Of a stretch of 64,000 bases of DNA, positions 55,141-64,000 are shown in pieces. Each line of letters starts with the position of its first letter. Position 1 is the stretch's first letter. Origin of the DNA: Coix lacryma-jobi var. lacryma-jobi. Lineage: Eukaryota; Streptophyta; Magnoliopsida; Poales; Poaceae. Made by a program: the position numbers and the translations under genes. The stretch is taken from NCBI GenBank assembly GCA_009763385.1, contig CM019826.1, positions 66,153,864 to 66,217,863 of the forward strand, given 5' to 3'. The notes below the pieces were generated by a model. It did not search any database. It was not told the DNA's origin and was given only the letters and a program-made list of their open reading frames with translations.

Positions 55141-58100
55141 AAAGAAATCTCGTCCCGAGATTTGAGTTACGTACCAATCCTTATAAAAACCGGGGTAGTT
55201 CACTCGTAAGTACTCCTCAGTTTCCCAAGTTGCATCGTTGGATCCGTGATTGCTCCAAAGAATCTTATAAGTTTTCACTGTTTGGTTACGAGTTTCTCGG
55301 GTCTTGGTATCCAAAATCTCCTTGGGTTGTTCATAGTATTCCAGGTCTGATCTGATCGTGACGTTCGGGATTTGAACTTCTTCATGTTCTGGAACTCGAA
55401 GACACTTCTTCAATTGTGAGACGTGAAACACTGGAAAGACTGCGCTCATCTCTGGCGGTAACTGTACTTCATATGCTACTTCTCCCTTCTTTGCTATGAT
55501 CTGGTACGGTCCCACATATCGAGGTGCTAACTTCTTCTTAATCCCAAAACGTTGGACCTTTCTCATGGGTGAGACTTTAAGGTAAACATAATCTCCTACT
55601 CGAAATTCCAAGGGTCTTCTTCGTGTGTCGGCATAACTCTTTTGTCTGGATTGTGCTTCCTTAATATGTTGTTGTACTGTTTGCACAATCTTTTAGCATC
55701 CTCCATGTAATCTGACCCATAGAATCCTCGATCTCCTGACTCAACCCAATTTATTGGGGTTCTGCATCTTCGTCCGTATAATACTTCAAAAGGTGCCATC
55801 TTTATACTTTCCTGATAACTGTTGTTATATGAAAACTCGGCAAGGGGTAACCATTTTTCCCACGACTCTCCTGAAGATAGAACACAAGCTCTTAGGATAT
55901 CTTCTAAGATCTGATTTACTCTTTCTGTTTGTCCTGCGGTTTGGGGGTGATAGGCGGAACTTCTTACCAACTTAGTTCCTAGCTCTTTGTGCAACTGTTC
56001 CCAAAAACGTGTTATGAACTGGGGTCCTCTATCAGAAACAATCCTTTTTGGAATTCCATGTAACCTCAAAATATTCTGAATATACAAGTCTGCATACTGA
56101 TGGGGGCGGTGTGTAGTCTTAACTGGTATGAAGTGAGCTACTTAAGACAATCGATCCACAATAACCCAGATAGAATCATTTCCCTTTTGAGTAGTGGGAA
56201 GACCAGTGATGAAATCCATGCTGATTTCTTCCCATTTCCACTCTGGAATTGACAACGGTTGCAACAATCCTGCAGGTCTCAGGTGTATAGCTTTTATCCA
56301 GCAGCAAGTATCACATCTGGCGACATAGGCTGCGACTTCTTTCTTCATCTTTGACCACCAATACCTGGTTCTCAAATCCTGGTACATCTTACTGCTTCCT
56401 GGGTGAATCGATAGCTTTGAATTGTGAGCTTCATTCAGAATTCTTTCTTTCAGCTCAGTGTCTTTAGGAACAACCAACCTCTGATTATACCATAGAATTC
56501 CCTGCTCATCTGTCCTGAAGTTCAAAGAACTACTGGTTTCCATCCTCTTCTTAATCTGACAGATCTCTTCATTGGTCTTTTGTCTCTCGATGATGTCACT
56601 TTCCAAGGTGCACTGAAGAGTGATGTTGTTCACCATAACGAGGTGCATAAGGTTAAATCCATCTTCCAAAAGTGGTTGTAGGGAGTTGCAATGAGTCTTG
56701 CGACTCAAGGCATCAGCTACAACGTTTGCTTTTCCAGGGTAGTAATGCACTTCCAGGTTGTAATCCTTAATTAGCTCTAACCATCTTCTCTGCCTCATGT
56801 TCAACTCTGGCTGGGTGAAGATATATTTTAGACTTTTATGATCCGTGTACACATGACATAGATTTCCCATAAGATAATGTCTCCATATCTTGAGTGCATG
56901 CACGACGGCTGCTAGTTCCAAATCATGAGTGGGGTAATTCTCTTCGTGCGGTTTCAACTGGCGAGAAGCATAGGCGATAACTCTTCCATTTTGCATGAGT
57001 ACACATCCAAGTCTCATCTTGGATGCGTCGCAAAACACATCAAAAGGTTCCTCTAAGTTTGGCTGAGCCAAAACAGGTGCGGATGTCAACAACGTTCGCA
57101 GGGTGCGAAAAGCTATTTCACACTTTGGAGTCCATTCGAACTTCTTGTTCTTCTGCGTTAAACGAGTCATAGGCTTGGCTATTCTTGAAAAATCCGGAAT
57201 AAACCGACGGTAGTATCCTGCCAAACCCAAAAAGCTGCGAACCTCAAAAACACTCGTGGGTGCTTCCCAATCCATAACCTCTTGTACTTTAGAAGGGTCT
57301 ACAGAGATCCCTTCCTCTGAAAGGACGTGACCAAGGAAAGGTACCTTCTTCAACCAAAACTCACACTTGCTGAACTTAGCATACAACTTATGCTCTCTAA
57401 GCCGGGTCAAAACAACTCGTAGATGCTCAGCATGGTCCTTCTCATTCTCAGAGTATACCAAGATGTCATCGATGAACACTACAACAAACTTATCCAACTC
57501 TGGCATGAAGACCGAATTCATCAGGTACATGAAATGTGCCGATGCATTGGTCAATCCAAAGGACATAACTAAATATTCATAGAGTTCGTATCTGGTAGAG
57601 AAAGCTGTTTTTGGCACGTCTTCTCTTCTGATCTTAATCTGATGGTATCCTGACCTCAGGTCGATCTTGGAGAACACTTTTGCTTTTGACAACTGATCAA
57701 ACAAGACATCGATTCGAGGTAAGGGGTACTTATTCTTTATAGTTACTGCATTAAGCGGTCTGTAGTCTACGCACATCCTTAAAGTTTTATCCTTCTTCTT
57801 CACAAAGATAGCGGGACATCCCCAAGGTGACGAACTAGGGCGTATCAAGCCCTTATCCAAAAGCTCTTGCAACTGAACTTTGAGCTCTGCTAACTCTTTA
57901 GCGTGCATTCTATACGGTCTCCGAGATATGGGTGCTATTCCAGGGACTAACTCTATAGCAAACTCCACATCTCTGTCTGGCGGTAGTCCAGGCAACTCAT
58001 CAGGAAAAACATCTGGAAACTCACACACTATTGGGATCTCAGCTATCTGCTTTGCCGTGATATTGAACAACACTCCGATCTCATGGGGGTTTCGAGGTAA

Positions 58101-58244
58101 CTTGAACCGAAAGGTAGACCCATTCCTGAGACTAACCATGGATACAACTCTTTCTGCAGTGTCTAGATTAACCTTCCAGAGTTTCATCCAACTCATACCC
58201 AAAATTACATCCAAACCTAGACCAGGAATGACTATGGGGTCCAC
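55138..58244 (-). pseudogene. pol: pol of chromovirus I (RT, RNase H, integrase, chromodomain), lightly broken
   Basis: From 58244 down: end of the protease region (LDVILGMSWMKLWKV), RT with FVKKKDKTLRMCVDYRPLN and VVFIDDILVYSE (about 57470), RNase H FDVFCDASKMRLGCVLMQ, integrase zinc region HPGSSKMYQDLRTRYWW, catalytic DFITGLP, SDRGPQF and TAGQTERVNQ, an SH3-like GPYQIIAKKGEVAYE, and a chromodomain KEILDTKTRETRN...YKILWSN...ATWETEEYL at the C-terminus (about 55190-55330). Breaks: TAA at 56142-56144 after VDRLS and a frameshift near 55660. The chromodomain would steer integration to marked chromatin. Confidence 0.9.
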
Positions 58245-58250
58245 TACGGC

Positions 58251-59591
58251 CTATTTATCCCCAAAGGTCATTTCCACTCCTTTAGCCATTTTACGCGCGG
58301 AGAGAACAGCTCCGGCGGAACTTATCTGATATCCCCGGTCTAACTCTATCAACTCAAGATTACTTCTTATAACAAAATTCTCACTTATGAAAGAATGCGA
58401 TGCTCCAGAATCAAACAGCACAACTGCGGGGCATTGATTAACAAGAAACGTACCAGCGGTGACAGGCTCTCCTTCTGGCACTTCTTCCACGGTGGTGTGG
58501 TGCATATGACCCGTACGAGGTGGGGGCTGAGTGTACTGCTTCTTTGGGCGAGGGCACTGACGTGACAGATGTCCAGTCTGACCACAATTGTAGCATGGGC
58601 CAATCACATAAGGAGTCTTGGGACCTCCGGCACTTCCTGCTTTGTTCTTGTTCTGCATCATAGGGGCGGTGTAGGGCTTCTGAAAGCTGGGACGGGAACG
58701 ACTGGTAGTGATCTTTCTCTGCGGGGGACGGAATCTTGCTCCTGTGACAGGCGGGCGGTACGGGGCGCGTGCTCCGAAAGGGGTCCTCTGCTGAGACGAA
58801 CCTCCTTCGTTCGCACGACGACGGTTTTCTGTTGCCAGTCTGCCGTCGTTGGCCTCTTGGTTCAGACAGTCACTGACGAAGTCACTGAAGGTGGTGCGGT
58901 GACTGTTGCCCATCTTGGAAAGCATAGCGGCACTCATTCCACGCTTAAGGCTTGCGATCTTCTTGGCCTTAGTATCAACAAAGTCTGGGGCGTAGCGAGC
59001 TAGGTTGTTGAAACTGTGGAGGTACTCGGACATAGACCTAGTCCCCTGGGATAACCTCATAAACTCTGCAACCTTCATTTCCATCAGACCACTAGGGATG
59101 TAGTGGTTGCGCATAGCGGTGGAGAACTGATCCCAGGTGACACGTGCATTTGCGGGCAAGGATGCACGGTACTGGGCCCACCACAAACCTGCGGGTCCTT
59201 CCAACATGTGCGCGGCGTATTCTACCTTGAGCTCTTCCGTCAGACGAAGCAGACGGAACTTCTGAGTGATGGAGTTGAGCCATTCATCAGCTTCGAGCGG
59301 TTCGGTGGCTTCCTTGAACACAAGAGGGCGAGTGTCCAAGAAGTCACGGTAAGAGCTGTACTGGTTGGGCTCCGGGCCTTGGCGCTGATGGTGCTGCTGC
59401 GCGGTGTTGTTAGCGATATTGCGAAGGGTGGCCTCCATGTGCCTCTGCATTTCCTCCATATTCCTTTGGCTGCCCAAGAACTGGCCAAAGAACGCTTCCG
59501 GCATCATCGGCGGCGGTGGGGGAGGTGGCAGATTCTCCTCCTGTCCTGCCCCTTGCCCACGTTGGCTGCGAGTGTGTGCCGGCATCTGCAT
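58251..59591 (-). pseudogene. gag: gag-protease of chromovirus I, separated from pol by one TAG
   Basis: 446 residues. Capsid region with FKEATEPLEADEWLNSI and LEGPAGLWWAQYR, typical of retrotransposon gag; Arg-rich linker; CCHC knuckle CYNCGQTGHLSRQC near residue 343; aspartic protease VLFDSGASHSFIS near 402. The frame stops at TAG 58251-58253 and continues without a shift into pol, so the gag-pol polyprotein of Tekay elements is split by a nonsense codon. Both candidate start ATGs (59591 and 59585) flank a CAG. Confidence 0.88.
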
Positions 59592-59909
59592 ATCCCATTA
59601 TTAAGCAATCATTAGGTGATGTTACATCGATCATGAATAAAATACTGCGCTGTAAATAATTCAAAAATTTAGCACACGACCAAGTATAATTACTCATTTC
59701 CATACAACGTCACAGAATAATCGCTCAAAAATTAGACACGCAAACGACGGATTTCCATAAAAGGTGTCGGATCGAAGTCCGGACTTTGTCCAAAACCTTA
59801 CATGCCATCAAACTTTTTAAACATAAAACTAGCACATGTGTAGGGTGTTACATCACTTAGCGAGCAAGCTCAAGCTATACAAAAGAAAACGATCTCTAAC
59901 AGCTAACGC
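59592..59909 (-). other. Spacer between ORF0 and gag of I
   Basis: 318 bp, AT-rich at its gag-proximal end, no frame of note. On the minus strand it ends with CTTAATAATGGGATATGCAG immediately before the second gag ATG, a possible branch point and splice acceptor. Confidence 0.5.
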
Positions 59910-60881
59910 TCAGGGGTCTCCAGCGGCGGGTGCAGCGTCCTCTGGTGGGGCGTCGGGACCAAGGACCTCTCCGTCCTGGGGATCCGGGACCTCAGCTGCT
60001 GGGGCGGCGGCCTCCTGCGTGGCATGGTGCATCTGATGGACGGCCTCGTGGAGCTGGTCGATATAGGCCTGTTGTCCGTGTATCTGCTGTATCAACAGGT
60101 GGGCTCCCTCTCTGAGCTGGTCGAGCGCGGTGCGGGCCTCATCCCTCTGAAGAGCGGTAGTCAGGTACATCTGCTCTGCAACTGTCCTGGCAGTGGACTG
60201 TGCTGCTGCTGTGGTGCGGGCGTCGTCACGCTCCAGAGTGAGCTGCTGAATCCTCTCCTGCAGACGAGCAACCTCAGCGTCGAAGTCCTCCTGAAGCTTC
60301 CTCTTGCTCTGGTAGGTGGCTGTGAGGGTGAAGGACACACTCTCGAGAGTGTGCTCCAAACTCTCACATACACCCAACAAAGCTCCGGTGGCGCTCATCG
60401 CAGGCGTCTCACAGTAGAACCTCTCCTCTGGGCTACCTGTCAAGACTGACTCCGAAGTCTGCTTCCAGCGCAATGGGAAAAGTGATCCACGGGGAAACAC
60501 TCCTGCCATCGCACTTGCCAGGTCGGCGGGGAAGCGGGCGATGATATCCTTCAGCACTAGGTATGCTGCCCTGTTGGCTCCATCCTTGGCACAAGTGCCT
60601 CTGGTGATCTCAGTCCATCCTGTCCAGTGCGGCTTGGCAGGCAAGGCTTTGACCTTGATCTCTACCATAACCAGGGAATCCTGCCCGTAGATCTCCTTCT
60701 GCCAGGAGTACTTGGGCTCCTGTCCTTCCTCATAACCCACTGCCTGCAAAATCCTCCAAAGGATAGTCGGCAGCCCGAAATAGGTCAAGAACGTCCTCCG
60801 GGTCAGCTTGGTGGCCAAGCGATGACGCGGAACTCATCTGCCTCCGGTGGCCTTGCGAGGAGTCAACTTGGTCTGGGCCAT
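59910..60881 (-). pseudogene. ORF0 upstream of gag in chromovirus I, histone-H3-tail-like N-terminus
   Basis: ATG at 60879-60881, stop at 59910; about 323 residues with one TGA at codon 16. N-terminus reads MAQTKLTPRKATGGR, then TGA, then VPRHRLATKLTRR, closely resembling the histone H3 tail. Next is a conserved-looking globular part (FGLPTILWRILQAVGYEEG ... ALPAKPHWTGWTEI ... LKDIIARFPADLASAM), then a coiled coil (LQEDFDAEVARLQERIQQLT onward) and an acidic Pro/Ala tail ending AAPAAGDP. It is on the sense strand between the primer site and gag. Rice RIRE3/RIRE8-type elements are recalled to carry an extra ORF at this place; identity was not checked. Function unknown; a chromatin or tethering role is inference. 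Confidence 0.75.
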
Positions 60882-61599
60882 CTGTAGAAACAAAAGGGTT
60901 TTGAACTCTCGTGAGACGGAGACTAAGTTGGCATATTTTATAGAAAAGAGACAACTTTTAATTTAAGGGGAGGTAATGTAAATGCAAGAATATAAACATG
61001 ATGCATGATCGTACTTACGTTCTCACTCACTAACATGACTCACAAGTCCTAACGTTTTAGTCGGTGGTAAGAACGATCTCTCATGCGTTATCTACCCGTT
61101 CTACTCGTTCGCATAGTTAGTGTACCTGCAGAAGATCCATTTCAGCCCAAAGAAATTCCCAATGATAAAGCAACTGAGTATTGACTAATATGCGCAACAC
61201 ATAGAAGCCAACACTAAACACCATGCACCAATATAGAAAATACCCTTGAAAACATTGATACCCTCGTATGGGTCTGCGTGGAGCTCGCACATACTTGGTA
61301 TAAGAACTCTCACTTAGACCGACGGTTGGACGGTCATGCTCTCATATCTCACAAAATCATTTTATGCATGTTTTCGCGATCGACGCATTTTCTTTTTCCC
61401 GAGAATGGACCAGCAAATAAAGATCCAGCATGAAGCAAAACCCTGAACCCCTGTTAGCAGTTAGACCACCTGATTCCTAGTATAGGGCTTAAGGACGAGA
61501 CTGGGCACACTTAGTAATTGAAAATAGTTTTGAAAATAGTTTTGAAATACCCATTTTAGTTTGAAAATAGCTCTTTACGGAGGTAATCACTTGAACCAT
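60882..61599 (-). other. Leader of chromovirus I between primer site and ORF0
   Basis: About 720 bp, noncoding. On the minus strand a consensus splice donor GAAC-GTAAGT lies at 61018-61013 and an acceptor-like CCCTTTTGTTTCTACAG ends at 60882, directly before the ORF0 ATG; the implied intron is 137 nt. Confidence 0.6.
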
Positions 61600-61612
61600 G
61601 CTCCGATACCAA
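61600..61612 (-). other. Primer binding site of chromovirus I
   Basis: TTGGTATCGGAGC on the minus strand, complementary to initiator Met tRNA, two bases from the LTR edge at 61615. Confidence 0.88.
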
Positions 61613-61614
61613 GC

Positions 61615-64000
61615 TGTGGCGGAACCGTCCTGATTATAAGAGCTCAAGTATTATCTTAGCCAAATCCGTCTGACTTCGACTGATACTTGAACCCATACAA
61701 CCCCGGTAGTCCGGAAATCTCGAAGGATTTCTAACACCATACATCATACAGGATCGCATCGTTCAAGGATTACATTCGTAAAGATACATCATAACGAAAA
61801 CGAAACCGAATTTAAAATATCAGAGTGCGAATTTAAAACGGAGTTATTACAATACCGAGTTTAAAAGTGCGGAAGCTGAAATAGTTTAAAGCACGACCAC
61901 CACACATGTGGTCCAAATAAAACATTGTTTTGATAAATCCACTCGACACAACTCACTCCTCCCTTTTTAAGATAATGTGCCACTAGTAGTCTTGGTCCAG
62001 CAAAAGAAAAGGGGAAAGCTTCTGGACGACCCTACCCTGGGCCTACTCCTCATCACCTTCCACTGGGTAGAGGCAGTGCTTACAATAGCCGAAGTAGACC
62101 TGGCCATCTGCAACAAACGGGATAAACCCTGAGTACTGGAATGTACTCAGCTAGACTTACCCGTGCAACTGAAAATAAAGACACCAAGGACATGCAAGGC
62201 CTTTTTGGGTGGAGCTGGGATCTTGAATTCGCGAAAAGCTCAATTTAAGATAAGCGAAGTATTAGTGAAGTTAATGAGCTGTCATCTTTTATACCTATTC
62301 CTTCTTCTAGGTTTGCACCTGAACTATTGCACACACTTGAGTCTAGCAGATAAATAATATAACCATATCCAGTTGACTTGTCCACATTTTAGTTGAACCT
62401 TTAGATATCACATGGAGTTGTATAGTGGTGAAGCTCGCCATAGTTTCCCACTAACCGGGGGAGACGGCGACTCGAATCGAATTTCAAACCAGCTGGTGAA
62501 AGACCTTTAATACCAGCCCACACTTTCCCCGTCGGGTCCATGCATTGGGCAACCGCTCGACGCTTGTTCGTGGTGGTAATCGCCGCGGTTCAAGCACGGA
62601 CCGCCCAATTGGAACCTGGCGATGGCCTCACGCGGCAGATCGCAATTTCCATACTAGAGGGCACGACACGGGTTGAGACCGGCCCGAACAGCTTCTAACC
62701 GGCTTTGGGGTCGATGATTACGGCACCGACATATCCCTAAGTAAAAGGGCGCGTTCAAAAATGAACGAGGGCCAACATCGATACAAACCTACACGATCCA
62801 ACGGACGGACTGCCCCCAAGTTCCAACTTGGTGCCTTGCCTTCCAGTTGACCATATTTCATTACTACTCAGGTTCTTTTCCACGATAGCAAATATAGCCA
62901 ACCGTGATCCGGTAAATACCCATCCGGGTATTACGGAAACATCCTTAACTACCACTTTTATTAAGCAGGCTAAGCAATTCTACATTGTAATTAAATAAAA
63001 GGATAACAAGGTAGATATTAATCAATAACCAAGGAATGGTAATGCACAAAGTAGGATTCATTCCAACTCCTAAACCTAATGCATCACAATATAAAAGGAC
63101 TCAAGTAATCTTAATTGCAAAAGATAGGAGGCTTAATATGCTCCGGGGTTTGCCTTGGGTGAAGACCGAGGCCTCGTGGGAAGGGCACTCGGGCAAGTTA
63201 GTGTCGCTGGCGGGGTCGACTTCCTCGGCTTGCTGGAGCTCCGGAATCTGCTGCTCGGCGTTTATCTCTGGCTCCTGGTCGGGCTCCGGAGGGGTCGATC
63301 CTATTGTATGCGATGATTAATAAATAATTCAAAAGAAACTTAGGTTTGAACTGCAAGTGCACTTTTCTGGACTCAGAAAAATCCACAAAAATTCCAGCAG
63401 GCACACAACAGTTGCTGGACTCCACTGAACAAATTTCAGCCAAAAATGAAATACAGAACTGCAGATATAAAAATAACAAGCAACTGCCCAAAAAGGTACT
63501 TTGAACTACAACCCTACTGTAAAAGGGTGCACCACTCTATTTCATATTTTTCCCAGATTCTATTTCACATTTTATGCTTATCAAGAAAGTTCCATGAACA
63601 GAAATATTATATTATTTCTTACATGAATTTCCAAAGGAAAACACAGAAAAGCACATTTGCAAAACAACTTCAGATTTCTTCAAATAACAGGTCATGCTTA
63701 CATTTTTCTTAGCTTGGACATCATAAACAGAGACTATACAAATTTTCCCACATTTTATCTCGACATATAAAACATCTTAACGTTTATTCAAAGAAAACAG
63801 CCAAAAAGGACTTTTAACCATAACAGAAACTTTTTCTACATAAACAGTGAATTAAATATTTTTCACATGTATAAAACAGGATAATAAACTTACACAAAAT
63901 TTTACAGGAATTATCTCAACCAGAAAACATATATAACCATTTATCTTTGCAAAAGCATATAAACTAAAATAAAAGAAAACAGTAAAATTAACTCCTACCA
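61615..64000 (-). repeat. 5' LTR of chromovirus I, cut by the window edge
   Basis: Starts TGTGGCGGAACCG and follows 50583-52970 with only rare substitutions (for example AAAAGAAAAGG for AAAAGATAAGG near 62007) and a one-base insertion near 62736. The GC-rich half would lie beyond 64000. Confidence 0.9.

Larger units (their letters stand above)
50583..64000 (-). mobile_element. Tekay-type chromovirus (Gypsy) I, inserted in H; right LTR incomplete
   Basis: Minus-strand order: 5' LTR (61615 to beyond the window), iMet primer site, leader, ORF0, gag, pol with C-terminal chromodomain, polypurine tract, 3' LTR (50583-55125). The several-kb LTR, gag-pol arrangement and chromodomain place it in the Tekay/Del clade. 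The two LTRs are almost identical over the shared 2.4 kb, so insertion is recent compared with H. Left flank TACCT (50578-50582); right flank not in the window. Confidence 0.9.

Noticed and set aside
1..64000. Host protein-coding genes or tRNA genes
   Set aside because: Every frame with recognisable motifs belongs to a retroelement. GGTATC-GAGC strings are primer binding sites, not tRNA genes, since no cloverleaf surrounds them.

Overview
This window looks like intergenic, repeat-packed DNA from a grass, probably of the maize/sorghum/Panicum/Miscanthus group. The evidence is nested Sirevirus-type Copia elements with LTRs of about 2 kb full of CGGACAGTCCG-like palindromes, Tat and Tekay Gypsy lineages, a Cassandra TRIM, tRNA-iMet primer sites and very GC-rich LTR sequence. 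I find no credible host gene, tRNA, rRNA gene or CRISPR. Almost every long reading frame is retroelement coding sequence or an artefact of palindromic or GC-rich LTR sequence.

Layout. 1-5424: minus-strand Sirevirus A with intact gag (1299-3338), intact partial pol (1-1285) and a 5' LTR (3396-5424), inserted into the gag of minus-strand Sirevirus B (gag remnant 5425-5720, LTR 5784-7227). 7228-18827: plus-strand Sirevirus C with both LTRs, an 888-aa gag and a broken pol. 18828-22420: E, a related plus-strand gag/pol relic that lacks its 5' half. 22421-25228: LTR G (minus), interrupted by a Cassandra tandem array (three LTRs, two internal domains, perfect ATTAC target duplication). 25229-28226: a cassette of two or three small spliced genes of the kind carried antisense in Tat elements. 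28227-28942: LTR G2, an inverted relative of G. 28943-about 30440: LTR J. About 30441-31039 plus 44247-44402: LTR K, inverted relative to J. LTR F is a solo Sirevirus LTR with perfect CTTTT duplication, split by D. D (31856-43885) is a complete minus-strand Sirevirus with both LTRs and a lightly mutated gag and pol. 44403-50582: plus-strand Tat element H, with a decayed RT/dual RNase H/integrase region followed by two multi-exon antisense genes. 50583-64000: minus-strand Tekay chromovirus I with a 4.5-kb LTR, gag-pol ending in a chromodomain, and an extra ORF0 ahead of gag. Its right LTR runs off the window.

How the parts work: gag proteins package RNA, pol supplies protease, integrase, RT and RNase H, and LTRs supply promoter and polyadenylation. 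Most copies are disabled by C-to-T type nonsense changes and small indels; A shows no break in the part visible.

Most interesting points: (1) the ORF0 of chromovirus I begins with a peptide strikingly like the histone H3 tail, in an element that also carries a chromodomain; (2) the Tat antisense genes have three coding exons with identical intron phases in three copies, two of them with the same 83-nt first exon; (3) the Sirevirus gag-pol junction in two families carries a TAG-G acceptor-like site while the frame relation differs, arguing for splicing rather than frameshifting, and the ATGs of ORF0 and gag in element I are also directly preceded by CAG; (4) the Cassandra array.
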